Positions 8,323-26,043 of a DNA stretch of 64,000 bases are shown in pieces. Position 1 is the first letter of the stretch; the number at the start of each line of letters is the position of its first letter. The translations under genes were made by a program, and so were the position numbers. Under the pieces are notes generated by a model. It worked only from the letters and a program-made list of their open reading frames with translations. It had not been told where the DNA came from and ran no database searches. Origin of the DNA: Glebionis coronaria (Eukaryota > Streptophyta > Magnoliopsida > Asterales > Asteraceae); NCBI GenBank assembly GCA_025667525.1, contig CM046876.1, positions 20,013,320-20,077,319 of the forward strand, written 5' to 3'.

Positions 8323-10881
8323 CTAGTTAACCCCGACACCAAGTACCTCCATGCAATACTTGAACTTCAGACCTGGAACCACCTTTGTAAACGCGTCAGC
8401 TGCATTATCCTCCGTGCCTATCTTTGCCACTTCAATCTCTTTAGATTCCACGATCTCTCTGATGAAGTGATACCTCACGTTGATATGCTTCGTCCTTTCA
8501 TGAAACATTGCATTTCTTGAGAGATGAATTGCCCCTTGATTATCACAATTCACAACCACTGACCTTAGGTTTATTCCCAGCTCGATTAGTAGACCTTTAA
8601 GCCAAATGCTTTCCTTAACAGCTTCCGTAAGCGCCATATACTCCGCCTCTGTAGTAGACAATGCAACAACATGCTGCAGAGTTGCTTTCCAACTCACAAC
8701 ACAGCCATGTACCATAAACACATACCCGGTTATCGACCTACCCTTGTCAGGGTCTTTAGCATAATCGCTATCCACGAAACCGTCAACATCTACGTGCTTC
8801 CCTTGATCTCTACCATACACTAGACCTACATCAGCAGTGCCCTTCAAGTACTTCAAAATCCACTTCACCGCTTCCCAATGATTTTTACCTGGATTCGCCA
8901 AATACCTGCTCACAATGCTAACAGCATACGCAATATCTGGTCTAGTGCAAACCATCAAGTACATTAAACTACCTACATCATTCGCATATGGGACCTTACT
9001 CATTCTTTCCACATCCCAGTCACTCGACGGACAATCCTTCAAAGATACCTTGAAGTGTGCTCCCAATGGCACAGAGACCGACTTGCCATTATCCACCCTG
9101 TAGTTATTCAGAATTTTTCGCACATATCCCGACTGAGACACCTTCAGGGTTCGGTTACCCCTATCCCTGACAATCTCCATACCAAGTATCTTCCTAGCTG
9201 GACCAAGTTCCTTCATATCAAACTCTTTCCGCAGCAGTCCCTTGGTATATTCGATCTCAGACTTGCTTTTACAAGCAATCAACATATCATCTACATACAG
9301 CAATAGATATATGTACATACCTGGTGCAAACTCCTTGAAGTAAACACAACTATCATAGTTGCTACGGCTAAACCCATTGCTGACCATATACACATCAAAC
9401 CGTTTGTACCACTGCCTTGGAGACTGCTTAAGACCATAAAGGGATTTTTTCAACAAACATACCTTGTTGCCCGTTACTTCTTCAAAACCAAGCGGCTGCC
9501 TCATATAAATGGTTTCTTGAAGATTACCATGCAAAAACGCCGTCTTCACATCAAGTTGTTCCAACTCGTAATATTCACAAGCAGTTAATGAGAGAATCAC
9601 CCTAATAGATGTATGTCGAACCACGGGTGAGAATACCTTATTATAGTCAATCCCTGCTCGTTGTGTGAAACCCCGAGCTACCAGCCTTGCTTTATACTTT
9701 GGTTTCTGAACGCCTTCAATCCCTTCTTTAATCTTATACAACCACTTGCAGCTTACCAGCTTCTGACCACGTGGTTGATCGACCAGCTCCCAAGTATGAT
9801 TCCTCTTTAAAGAACTCATCTCTTCTTCCATAGCACGAACCCGCTCATCCCTTTCAGATGAATTAATCACCTCCTGGAATGTGATTGGTTCATGTGTATC
9901 TTCTTCCTCAGCAATAGCAAACGCATAAGCCGTAATATCATCTTCTTCCCTAGACCCTGATGATCTAGACAATGATACGTTACCTTCATTGCTATACCTT
10001 GCAGGTTTAGTAGTTGTTCTCTTAGCTCTATCACGCACCAGAACATAGTTGTCCAGATTCTGTTGTTGAGGCATTGCATCTACTGCATCTTCAACTTGAT
10101 CCTCATATTCATTCCCTGGATTTACCCCAGTATGAGGATCCACAGTTGGTTCGACCCGACTGCCTTGAAGTTCCACCTCAAACTCAATTTCCTTCCCAGA
10201 ATCTGCAGCACCAGCACCCTTGAGAGTATCCTTATACATAAGGCTCTCATTAAAGACCACATCCCTGCTTATGATTATCTTCGGTTTAACATCATCCAAC
10301 CTCCATAATCTGTATCCCTTCACACCCTCAGGATACCCCAGGAATATACATTTTATAGCTCTAGGCTTGAGCTTCCCCTGACTCGCGTGTGAATAAGCAA
10401 CGCAACTAAATATCTTCAACATCTCGTAATTCGCCGGATGTCCTGACCATAAATCCATAGGTGTCTTCTTCTCCAATGCTTTAGATGGAGACCTATTGAT
10501 CAGATATGCTACCGTCACCGTTGCTTCAGCCCAGAATGATTCTGGCAAACCAGACTGAATCAGTAAACACCTAACCTTGTCCAAGAGCGTCTTGTTCATT
10601 CGTTCAGCTAGACCATTCTGTTGCGGAGTTCCAGCAACCGTCAAATGTCTTGCTACCCCGCTCTCCTTGCACAAGTTATTAAACTCCTGATTACAAAACT
10701 CCAAACCATTATCCGTTCGAAGTTTCTTCAGTCTTCTACCTGTCTGGTTTTCTACCAACTGCTTCCACTCCTTGAACTTGCTGAACGCCTCACTCTTGTG
10801 TCTAAGAAAATAAACCCAAACCCTCCTTGAATAATCATCAACAATCGATAAGAAGTAACGACAACCACTCATCGATTCCAC
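8323..10881 (-). CDS. Element C pol: integrase, reverse transcriptase, RNase H
   Basis: An 852-codon frame starting inside the integrase core. Visible are the integrase Asp/Asp/Glu region (SIVDDYSRRVWVYF near residue 12, RTDNGLEF near 55, GTPQQNGLAERMN near 85), an Asp/Glu-rich linker, RT from about residue 365 with LLYVDDMLIAC at about 525, and RNase H (DSDYAKDPDKGRSITGY, TTEAEYMALTEA, TKHINVRYHFIRE) to the end. The true protein starts at 12351: this frame is continuous with the upstream gag-protease ORF apart from one amber codon, so the ATG at 10881 is not a real start. Every catalytic motif looks intact. Confidence 0.93.
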   Translation of the reverse strand: MESMSGCRYFLSIVDDYSRRVWVYFLRHKSEAFSKFKEWKQLVENQTGRRLKKLRTDNGLEFCNQEFNNLCKESGVARHLTVAGTPQQNGLAERMNKTLLDKVRCLLIQSGLPESFWAEATVTVAYLINRSPSKALEKKTPMDLWSGHPANYEMLKIFSCVAYSHASQGKLKPRAIKCIFLGYPEGVKGYRLWRLDDVKPKIIISRDVVFNESLMYKDTLKGAGAADSGKEIEFEVELQGSRVEPTVDPHTGVNPGNEYEDQVEDAVDAMPQQQNLDNYVLVRDRAKRTTTKPARYSNEGNVSLSRSSGSREEDDITAYAFAIAEEEDTHEPITFQEVINSSERDERVRAMEEEMSSLKRNHTWELVDQPRGQKLVSCKWLYKIKEGIEGVQKPKYKARLVARGFTQRAGIDYNKVFSPVVRHTSIRVILSLTACEYYELEQLDVKTAFLHGNLQETIYMRQPLGFEEVTGNKVCLLKKSLYGLKQSPRQWYKRFDVYMVSNGFSRSNYDSCVYFKEFAPGMYIYLLLYVDDMLIACKSKSEIEYTKGLLRKEFDMKELGPARKILGMEIVRDRGNRTLKVSQSGYVRKILNNYRVDNGKSVSVPLGAHFKVSLKDCPSSDWDVERMSKVPYANDVGSLMYLMVCTRPDIAYAVSIVSRYLANPGKNHWEAVKWILKYLKGTADVGLVYGRDQGKHVDVDGFVDSDYAKDPDKGRSITGYVFMVHGCVVSWKATLQHVVALSTTEAEYMALTEAVKESIWLKGLLIELGINLRSVVVNCDNQGAIHLSRNAMFHERTKHINVRYHFIREIVESKEIEVAKIGTEDNAADAFTKVVPGLKFKYCMEVLGVGVN

Positions 10882-10938
10882 CTGAGAAGGACCCCAGAGA
10901 TCCGCATGGACATAGTCTATAACTCCTTCTGTTGTGTG

Positions 10939-12351
10939 CTAACCTCGACCAAAACTTACCCTGGTCGATTTTCCAAGAACACAATTTTCACAGAATTCGA
11001 GCTTACCTAGACCTTCCTTCCCCAACACCTCTCTTCTTTTGAGTTCATTCAAGCCTGCTTCACTAATGTGACCCAGACGTTTATGCCACACCTGCGCAAG
11101 ACTTTCCTTTTCTTCTATACCGACACTAGCTTCACTTGATTCAGCCCAACCATCCAAGGAGTACACACAATTTTCCTTCAAAGTTCCTGACAAAACCATC
11201 AAAGAACCCTTGATCACCTTTACTCTTCCATTCTGCAACTTCACGGTATAGCCCTCTCGATCCAGAGTGCCCAAAGATAACAAATTTCTTTTCAACTCGG
11301 GAATGTAACGCACATTGTCAAGCACAAAACTTGAACCATCTTTCATTTGTACTTTCACCTTTCCTATCCCCTTGATGGCACATGCTCTATTATCACCGAG
11401 CAAAACCATACCACCATCAAGCTCCTTAAAATCAAACAAGAAGTCCCTCCTAGGCGTCATGTGATAGGAACCACCAGAGTCCATGATCCACTCTAAGAAC
11501 CTTTCCTCGCTCACCGCCATCAACAAATCACCATTGTCATAACCCTTAGAGTACGTCCCAGCGTCCTGTTTTGCATTCTTGTTGACAAAGCCAGTTGATT
11601 TCTTCTTGTTCCATTTTGGACAGTCTTTCTTAAGGTGATCCTCAGAATAGCATATGTAACACTTCTGTTTATAAGTTCCTTTACCTTTTGACTTTGATCG
11701 CGAACTACCACGTCCTTGATTACCCCGATGCTCCGGCCTTCCCCTTACAAATAACCCATCACCATCATCCTTTGCATCTGTCCTCTTCTTCAACTCCCGT
11801 GAATTGAGGGTAGACAAGACATCTTCCAAAGAGAGCGACTCCCTTCCATAAAGCAATGTCTCCGCAAAGTTATCATACGAGGACGGTAATGATGTAAGTA
11901 ACATGAGTGCCTGATCTTCGTCATCAATTTCAACGTCTATGTTCGCCAAGTCACTGATCAACTTATTAAACTCATCTATATGTTCAGATAATTTCTTACC
12001 TGAATGCATGTAGAAAGTGAACAGCTTCTTCTTCAAGTACAACTTGTTGGCTAAAGACTTTGTCTTATACAAAGTTTCTAACTTTAACCAAACACCCGCA
12101 GCAGAATTTTCTTTGTTGACTTCCCTCAACACCTTGTTATCCAAGCACAAGAGTAAGACACTGTGTGCTTTTTTATAGACATCCATCTTTAACGCCGCAG
12201 TCTTTTGAGCGTCCGTCATGGTATCCGGGAATGGATTTAACGCAGCCTCCCAACCATGTTGAATTAGTAGACACCACATCTTCACACGCCACAACCCGAA
12301 GTCATTAGACCCGTCGAATTTTTCGACGTCAAACTTCGCTATCGACGACAT
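10939..12351 (-). CDS. Element C gag-protease, ending at a premature stop
   Basis: A 470-codon frame. Gag begins with the typical KFDVEKFDGSNDFGLWRVKM segment and contains a UBN2-type domain to about residue 190. A CX2CX4HX4C zinc knuckle (CYICYSEDHLKKDC) is near residues 232-245. The protease motif MDSGGSYHMTP is at about residues 290-300, and the pre-integrase region (WHKRLGHISEAGL, CENCVLGKSTRVSFGRG) closes the ORF. The terminating TAG lies between pre-integrase and integrase core, and the same frame resumes immediately into pol, so one nonsense change separates this copy from a full-length polyprotein frame. Confidence 0.93.
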   Translation of the reverse strand: MSSIAKFDVEKFDGSNDFGLWRVKMWCLLIQHGWEAALNPFPDTMTDAQKTAALKMDVYKKAHSVLLLCLDNKVLREVNKENSAAGVWLKLETLYKTKSLANKLYLKKKLFTFYMHSGKKLSEHIDEFNKLISDLANIDVEIDDEDQALMLLTSLPSSYDNFAETLLYGRESLSLEDVLSTLNSRELKKRTDAKDDGDGLFVRGRPEHRGNQGRGSSRSKSKGKGTYKQKCYICYSEDHLKKDCPKWNKKKSTGFVNKNAKQDAGTYSKGYDNGDLLMAVSEERFLEWIMDSGGSYHMTPRRDFLFDFKELDGGMVLLGDNRACAIKGIGKVKVQMKDGSSFVLDNVRYIPELKRNLLSLGTLDREGYTVKLQNGRVKVIKGSLMVLSGTLKENCVYSLDGWAESSEASVGIEEKESLAQVWHKRLGHISEAGLNELKRREVLGKEGLGKLEFCENCVLGKSTRVSFGRG

Positions 12352-12566
12352 ATTCTTTCAACCTTGTTGCGTATATAACCCTTCTTGCAAATCGATTTAA
12401 TTAGAATAACCCTAAACCTCGATCACGTACAAGCAAACCCGATCGCAAACTTATAACCTAAGCAAACCACGATCAATACTTGAACCACAAGAAACCCGCA
12501 ACAAAGACTTTCGATTTAAATCGACTTTTAAAATACCTAAAAATCGATACCTCAAAAAACCTTTGT

Positions 12567-12785
<219 letters not shown>

Positions 12786-13004
12786 ATCTCCACTAATGTA
12801 ATAATATATCACGTGCATCAACTAGTCAATTTGCTTTCTATGTTGACTTTAACTTCACGTGAGATATTATAAACAAAAGCAATCGTCTTCTCCGCCTACA
12901 AAACCTGCAACTCCAAGGAAAAATAAATCGACCAAAATCGAAACCCTTTTTCTTCACGATCCTTCTTGATCTAGCACCGATCTTCCAAGCCCAACGAACC
13001 TCGA

Positions 13005-13017
13005 GCTCTGATACCAC
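13005..13017 (-). other. Primer binding site of element C
   Basis: The minus strand reads GTGGTATCAGAGC one base inside the 5' LTR: initiator-Met tRNA type. Confidence 0.93.
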
Positions 13018-13018
13018 T

Positions 13019-13321
13019 TATTGGACTCGACACCAACAACCCGAAGATCGAACGCGGAACCCTAGATCCTTTAAAGACGATCGCAGAGATGCAATAGACA
13101 AAACCCAGAAGACAACACTCTACAAAGTTAATCGAACGAATTCTTTATTAAACATACGATCGATTACAAGAAAGAATAGAAGATGCAGTATGATTGAGCA
13201 TCACCCCCTCACCTCCTTTTATAGGGTGAGGGGGTCGGTTACCGATGAAGATCAGGCTTGGGTCCAACCGGGCTCAAACATACATAATCGGAAACAAGCT
13301 TAAAAGGTAAATATGCTAACA
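13019..13321 (-). repeat. 5' LTR of element C (303 bp)
   Basis: Nearly identical to 7966-8302. The inner terminal dinucleotide is mutated (plus strand TATTGG instead of TGTTGG). The TATA box lies in the loop of a 10-bp GC-rich hairpin (13204-13234). The right flank is ACATA, matching the other side of the element. Confidence 0.93.
13204..13234 (-). promoter_or_regulatory. Element C core promoter: TATA box inside a hairpin loop
   Basis: The plus strand shows arms CCCCCTCACC and GGTGAGGGGG around an 11-base loop that contains the TATA box (CTATAAAAGGA on the minus strand). The same structure is in the other LTR at 8151-8181. The hairpin is seen directly; any effect on transcription is inference. 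Confidence 0.7.
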
Positions 13322-14140
13322 ACATATATAAGAGCTAAAACCTTATATTCACAAAGAAAAAAACATATAACCATCACCTCGATTAGATAATTAACGAAAA
13401 AGAATTTAATTAAGGATTAGCCTGATTAAACAAACATGTCTTAGACATAGATCTCTATATCTTACCCCTACTAAGAATCATATCTTATTGTTTCAACTAT
13501 TTTGTGGTAAACTATTTAAAACACACTTTTGAATTGAGTGAATCATAATTGGTTTTGAGAATCTACACGATTGTGATATTTGAGTTGATTTTTCAGCGAT
13601 TTAGGGTTAGGAAGTCGAGTGAATTAATTAGGTTTTTGGAAATGAATTTGAATTGATTTATAATTCGTTTTTAACTATCGGGCTAATTATTAGCTTTTTA
13701 TAATTGTAAATTATCTAGTATTATCCGCCTTTACGAAGCTTTTTATCTTCCAATTATTGGCACGCATATTTTTGGGCCGTAATTTTCTTTAATAAAATGA
13801 AATCCGACTCATTTGTCGAATAAGGCATTGTTTAGTTTTTTTTAATATAACATATATTTAAATTTAAAATTCTAAATCAAATAAACATTATTAAAAAAAA
13901 ATTTGAAATACAAATATCTCACTTTACTTCTGACATTTTTCTATTTCTATACCTCAGACACTTGCTCTATGCAATGCATCAACCACTAATTACTAGTATT
14001 ATTTCTAATTAATAATAATATAAAAAGGTGGTGACGCTCTTCTATTTAAACTCGCCTTTGCTTATTGTCTAATGCATCATTTCTTTCCAATAATCACCAT
14101 CAACGACTTGATTAAAAGCATTCAGAGTTCTGTGCCAAAT
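13322..14140 (+). promoter_or_regulatory. Intergenic region with SDR promoter; TATA at 14019-14026
   Basis: No coding or transposon signature is visible in this AT-rich stretch between the ACATA duplication of element C and the dehydrogenase start. A TATAAAAA box at 14019-14026 lies about 120 bp upstream of the ATG at 14141, a normal plant spacing for a short 5' UTR. Insertion of element C places a retrotransposon promoter, pointing away, about 0.8 kb upstream. Confidence 0.5.
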
Positions 14141-15153
<1,013 letters not shown>

Positions 15154-15611
15154 GATATACTCCCATGTATTTAAACTTTGTTTCACTTGGGTCTGCTTTA
15201 GAAACATCATCTGTATCTTTTCATTATTATTTGTGTTTATTTAAAATTTTCAATAATAAAAGTACCTAATTTTAATATATCATAAATATCAAAATACAAG
15301 TATTTACATTGTTAATTAGTCATATAAATATATATAAAATATAAATATTCAAAATGACAAAATTTTACTGTTGGTGTTCACACTCTAGATACTAGTGATA
15401 CGCATATGAAAGTATGAGTGTTCATGAGAAAGTTTGATCGTTGCTAATCATACACGGAACTTGAACAATTTTAGTGGAAGAGCCGACAGTCTGAAACAAT
15501 GGATGAAACTACTGAAATATCAAAACTAGTACTACACATGCTTATAACTACAAATACTCGTCTTTTTCTTGTTTTAATGGCTAAATTTTTATCGATAAAA
15601 CTAGCAAAAAG

Positions 15612-15660
<49 letters not shown>

Positions 15661-16046
15661 AAGCCTAAAACTAGAGCATCTAAATACACGAAGACGTACC
15701 TAGAATGGAAAGTAAACGTTAAATGCCTAAAACCCAGCCTAACATGTGCACAAGGTTTATGTCTTAAATCCTTCCTAGAATATTACAGATACTCAAGGCC
15801 GGATTTGAGCATGTGCAAGGTGTGCAATGACACAGGGTCTCATTTTATAATGGAACTTGAATGTTCTTATTGCCGAATGATTACAGAGAAAGAGAAATAC
15901 AATGACCAAAAACATGAACGGAAAATGAATAAACGGGTGTGTTTTTATACGAATTTGAACAGCAGAATTCCCGCCTAAACTAGTTTAACAAACTCATTAA
16001 TGCCGGTAACAAACTGGCCATGGTGGTATATACATACAGCCAATAA
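15154..16046. other. SDR 3' flank; convergent intergenic region with a 44-A tract
   Basis: SDR and the GH1 gene converge here. The SDR 3' UTR and poly(A) signal candidates (AATAAA-like, about 15250-15258) lie at the left. A run of 44 A occupies 15615-15658. The open frame 15499-15978 depends on that poly-A and matches no family I recognise. No transposon ends could be assigned. Confidence 0.45.
15615..15658. repeat. Homopolymer A44
   Basis: An uninterrupted run of 44 A on the plus strand. It could be the tail of a plus-strand retroposon inserted between SDR and GH1, but the sequence to its left shows no clear Pol III boxes or target duplication. Confidence 0.95.
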
Positions 16047-21129
<5,083 letters not shown>

Positions 21130-22309
21130 GATTATTTATTAGTGTATTGTTGAAAGATGGACTATAGCAGTATGAAAATATGCAGAACCAGCTAAGGTGT
21201 GAGTGAGGAGGTCATATATTTCTTATGATGCTTCAGTCTCTTATAGGAAAAATAAAGCAGCGTATACCATCAAATAGGACACCATACATATTGTCAAAAT
21301 ATCTTGAACAGTTTGAGTTGTGAAGGCAATGATAATCGGGTCCATTTCTTCATTTTGTGGGTCCGTCCAGTGTCCATAGTGTGCAGATAGACAAAGACTT
21401 ACTTGTGAAATCGCCCAACGCTGAAACATATTACGCAACAATCCAAGTAGTAAGGTAGTCAATCAAGTTCGAGGCACCTACCTTACATGGACTGATGTAA
21501 GTCTTTTTATGCAGTCATTCTTTTTTCAATAAAAGTAACAGCAATCATAGACTGGTAGCTAAATGAGAATAAAATAATCTTTAACAGTGAAGGCATGCCG
21601 CGTCAACTGAGCTGAACTGAGAGTGATCGATGTTTGTTCGAGACAACTGAAATAATTGACAATCAATGTATCTGTATCAAAAGTAGGGCTTGGTGGTCCA
21701 ACCAACCAATTGGCAAATAATTCATGACAAGTCTCTTGGAAAGCAACTCATACAGATTACGAACAACTTGTGCGCTGGTTAAAGAGCAAATTGCAGTTTT
21801 GGTCTATGTGATTCGGCCAAATTGCATGTTTATTTGGTCATCCGTTCAAACATCATATTAAACATAACTCATACCTTAAAATTGATAGTCTCACGAAATA
21901 ACGATAGAGATGTTTGTCAGTTTGAAATGGTCATACGAGTACAAATCGACAACAGTACAAGCATTTGACTAAAACTCTCACATGTGTTTGCAGTGGCGGA
22001 GCCAGGAAATCATAGTACGGGGGCAAAAGAAAATTGCACCTTCACGTAAGTCGCTAAAAATAACTAAAATAAAGAGAGCTCGTATTGCGTAAAACCAGCT
22101 TAAGTTGCCTAATAGTTGCACCAAAAATAACACGATATATTATGTAAAAGAGTAGTTTATCCAGAAGGTTCAGCAGCGCCAAATCCGGACTATCTAAAAC
22201 GATCGGCGTCTTGGTTTTGTGATTAATCGGCTCACAAAACACACCTATTTATTCGACTGAACATGGGCTCTAAAGAAACAGTTTACACTTTAAAATTTAT
22301 ATAAATCTT
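21130..22309. other. Divergent intergenic region between GH1 and BAHD; possible hAT-like end
   Basis: GH1 and the acyltransferase diverge from here. A TATAAGAG box on the minus strand at 21238-21245 lies about 110 bp before the GH1 ATG. CAGTGGCGGAGCCAGG at 21991-22006 is a sequence often seen at ends of plant DNA transposons or their MITEs. No matching opposite end was found, so it may be a truncated element that replaced the BAHD promoter and N-terminus. Otherwise nothing is recognised. Confidence 0.4.
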
Positions 22310-23506
22310 TCGTTGTTTGATCAAATCAGTATGAATACATACATGCCGAGAATTGTATTCTACCCGAACACGCCCACTCATAGTTCGCATGATCTAACAC
22401 TTGATCTTAAGAAGTCTTTATCTCAAACTTTTACAAAGTGCTAGCCATTTGCTGGTAGACTCGCCAAAAGTGCACCAACCTAATAGATTGCAACGACAAA
22501 GGTGCTGAGTTTGTTGAAGCAACTATTGATTTCCTCCAAAACTCGCAGCATGAAGATTTCGACCAATGCTTTCCATACAGTCAAGTGTGGTCTACGTCAA
22601 ACCGCCACCAAAGTGATGAAGCGATCATCCCTTTGGCCGTTCAAGTTAATCATTTCGAATGTGGAGGAGTGGCTGTAGGCTGTAGCTGTGTCATTATCTC
22701 ACAAGATAGCAGATGGAAGTAGTTTTACACATTTTATGAACGATTGGGGTAAAATAACGAGACATGGTGAATTTCCTATTGATCCCAAGTTTTTATATTT
22801 ACCAAACATAATTTTGATAGACTTACGCTTCAGACTTCAGATGATCGTGTCACTAGGAGTTTCATCTTCCCCAACACGATGATAAACGATCTAAAAGTCA
22901 AAGTCAAAGCCATGACAGTTGAATCTGGTCAGCCCATCACCAAACCTACTTGTGTCGAAGTTTTGAGTTGGCTGCTCTACAAGTCTGCAGAAGCTACCAC
23001 AAATATGAGTTTTCTATACCAACTGGCATCAATCATGCGGTAAACATAAGAGACAAAATGATGTAAAAATTGCCTCCCAATAGCATAGGCAATCGTTACA
23101 TGGTAATGAAACCAGAGGCATTCATCAGCGACTTTAAGCAAGAAAAGATGGAATTTCAAGATCTAAAAAACATTGAAGCTGCAATTGATCTTCTACTGAC
23201 TTCACTAAATGATTTACAAGAGGTGCAAAGAATAATCAGCACCGCCTATTTCTGTACAAGTATATGTAGCCATCTATTATATGATCGTGATTTTGGTTGG
23301 CGGGTAAACGTAAACCCATGAAAGCAACTTTCGCAGGGAAATTTAATGATGAATAGCTTTATTGTGATGGATAGTCCAAAGTCCAAACTCCAAACCAGGA
23401 TGGTATTGAAGCACTCATGTGTATGCGAAATCAAGAGATGGCCGTCATTCAAACTGACCCGGAGTTGCTTGCCTTTTTTGGCTACGATTTCCATGTTCAT
23501 CAATAA
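22310..23506 (+). pseudogene. BAHD acyltransferase pseudogene (vinorine-synthase-like)
   Basis: Fragments of a BAHD enzyme occur in order but in shifting frames. They are: LSLFDQ and FYPN near the N-terminus (22312-22370), KC-stop-PFAGRL (in-frame TAG at 22442-22444), a QVNHFECGG block (22640-22675), the catalytic HxxxD as SHKIADGSS (about 22697-22723), VEVLSWLLYKSA (about 22955-22990), VNIRDKMM-stop-KLPPNSIGN (23040-23093), DFGW at 23289-23300, and the C-terminal DGIEALMCMRNQEM..DPELLAF (23396-23480). BAHD proteins use acyl-CoA to acylate alcohols or amines; HxxxD is catalytic and DFGWG is structural. The last glycine of DFGWG is changed. With several stops and shifts and no N-terminal ~25 residues, it is an old pseudogene, more decayed than its SDR and GH1 neighbours. 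Confidence 0.85.
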
Positions 23507-25693
23507 AAATTCATCAAATGTAAAAATAAACGGAGTAGCTCTCTTATTAGAATGTTTATACCTCTTGCCGTGTTACTGTTTAGATATTCATATCATACAA
23601 TCTGGAAGATTTTGGACCAATTTCCCTGGAGTGTTAAATATGTGGTTAATTCAGCAAGATTTCAAAGCTTCAATTTGTGATTCATGGAACAAGCCTTGCG
23701 CTTCATCTTGGCCACATGGCAGGTTCAAGGAGAACTTGAAATCTTTAAAGTCCACACTAAAAGGTGGAAGATAGAGTTGATGACGAGTAACCAAGAGCTT
23801 TCGTCTTCGTCACAGTCCATCATTGATCTTATGTTATCGAGTAGCTTGTATAGGAACAACTGGGGAATTGGTTGTGGTCTGAAAGATTGTATTGGGAACT
23901 CGAAAAGATCCATTTGCAGACAAGAGCCAAGGGGCAAATGGGAAGTCAAATAATAATATTATTTTACCCAGAATATCAACTTATTTTCTATGTACATAAA
24001 TTACACACTTATTATCACCGAAATAAAATTGCAATCTTGAAAACTTATATATTGTTTAATGTTCAGAATAATGTGTATCGTGTTGTGGACTTTAAGATAG
24101 CAGGTTAAAGAGCAGCAAACCTTTCATTTTGGATCAACGTGTACTAGGCGAAGAATGAAATGATAGGAAATGAATATGTCAAACAATAAAACATTAGAAA
24201 CACACCAAACAGATGAACCTCCTAGGAGGTTAGGATTACACAATTCTGGGACATGCAGGACATCATTCGATGAAATCAAGTGGGTAAAGGTGGCCATTCC
24301 AGCCGATTTACTAATGATGGATCTGTTTGAGTTATGTCTTATCTTAAAGTCTTTGAATGGCCAAATAAATAAAATCAAACATAATGTAATTACAAATGGA
24401 AACAGCTCATACAGGTCGAAAGCCTTCCCGAGTGTATCAAAATCAGTATTGGGTCACATTACCTTTTTTAAGTTATAACCTAACATAACCTGCCCATTTT
24501 GCCAGAAAGTCAACCCATTTGTTATCAACCGCATATGCAAATATCTCTTCACGATCTAGTCCTTGAGTATGTCCTCATCATGTCGTAATCCATGCAAGTC
24601 TCTAACTCTCCCTAGATCTCTTCTAAGAACATGACCTCTCCTCTAAGTTCTACTGATACACCTACATTAAAGATGACAAAACAACACTTCAGTTAACTAT
24701 GTGAAAAGAAAAACAGTAGGATGATTGAACTTAAAAATTTTGTTGTAGAAAGAAAACCAAAATATTTATGTCGAATTCAGGCATCATTTTGTTCGTTTAA
24801 TAACAGGCATCATGTGAAACAAACTTAACTTCCCAGAGGATATCATCACAGTCGAGCATGAAAATAGATCATGCATAAGTCTACTGTACAGTAATTTTGC
24901 TTAAACTCTGCCCCACACGAAACTATACTTATGAATAGGTTACGGTGCAAATAGATATGCCAATTCAACTTCTTTACTTATGAATGGATTGATACAGCTT
25001 ATACTGTATTTTTATTCGGACGGGCTACACTATATACTACAAAAATCAGCTTTAAAGAAAATGAGCCAAAAATCGCCAAAAGTTATGCTACAAAAATCAG
25101 CTTTAAGGAAAATGAGCCAAAAATCGCCAAAGGTGCAGCTTTAATGGATCAAGCATTGTAAACCACTATGTGTCCTCTAGAAATCTAGAAAAGATAGTTG
25201 TTAAAGTACATCTACTATAGTGGGGGAAAAGACAAATATATCTGATAGTAAAAGCATTTGTCTCTCCTATTAAACAAATCCTGTTTTTGACATATGCATA
25301 TAATGATTATTGCTAGAAATTACTGCAAATGATGGAATGCGCATATACTTTACAAGGTTTTTTTGTTCAAAATTTACAGTGAAAATTCGGGGCTGGCAAC
25401 TTTACTTAATAGTTGTTCCTTTCATAATGACAACAATCCCATCTTAAGAGTTACTTTTTTAAGTAAAGTTTTTCACTAAAATGTTATTGGTAGTGGACTA
25501 ATAATCTTGGTTTACACTAAATTTTGAAATATCTTGAATGCTTCTTCTGCAAACACGAGAACACGGGATGGGATAAACGCGAACATCATATTAGTTTATA
25601 GTCGAGCATCTGCTAGAAAAGGAGTGTTTGACTTAGGAGAAAACTGTTGTTATATAGAAAAAGTTCTAAACTCTATTTGTAATAGTTAATGTT
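23507..25693. other. Intergenic, no gene recognised
   Basis: AT-rich DNA with short non-conserved open frames only. The one structure seen is a 51-bp tandem duplication at 25037-25132. No LTR, PBS or coding domain was recognised. Confidence 0.5.
25037..25132. repeat. 51-bp tandem duplication
   Basis: A unit starting CTACAAAAATCAGCTTTAA and running through GAGCCAAAAATCGCC occurs twice head to tail (from 25037 and from 25088) with one or two differences. Confidence 0.85.
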
Positions 25694-26043
25694 AGGGTGT
25701 GTTTGGAATTGCATATTGTTTTTAGCAAGCATTTTTAAGCAACTTATTTAAAATAACAAATTCTAGATAAGATAATCTAATGCTATAAACAAATAAGTAG
25801 TTTTAATAAGGGATGTTTGGATTTGGTTACTAAAACTTTTCATCTTGTTATTTCATTATGAGCGGTATTCTATATGCTTATTTGAGAGTGAAATAAGTTG
25901 TTTTGATTTATTAGTAGTTTAGGAGTTGATTTTTCAAATGGCTTATCTTGAAATCCTTAAATGAGCATAATTGTCAAAACATTAAAAACTAATTATTTAC
26001 TAACTGGGTTGTGTTGCATAAAAATGCAATCCAAACACTATCT
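25694..26043. mobile_element. hAT-like MITE, about 350 bp
   Basis: Inverted ends AGGGTGTGTTTGGAATTGCAT (left) and, reverse-complemented, GAGATAGTGTTTGGATTGCAT (right) enclose AT-rich non-coding DNA. The GTGTTTGG termini are typical of plant hAT-type MITEs. No clear 8-bp duplication was found, so edges may be off by a few bases. Confidence 0.6.

Noticed and set aside
15499..15978. 159-codon plus-strand open frame
   Set aside because: It is carried by the A44 tract (poly-Lys), has no recognisable domain and no supporting start context.
22688..22882. Short ORF with SHKIADGSS taken as a separate small gene
   Set aside because: It is one exon-like fragment of the larger BAHD pseudogene, with the family motifs continuing on both sides in other frames.
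23684..23953. 89-codon frame after the BAHD pseudogene
   Set aside because: It does not continue any BAHD motif and lies past the conserved C-terminus. Treated as chance.
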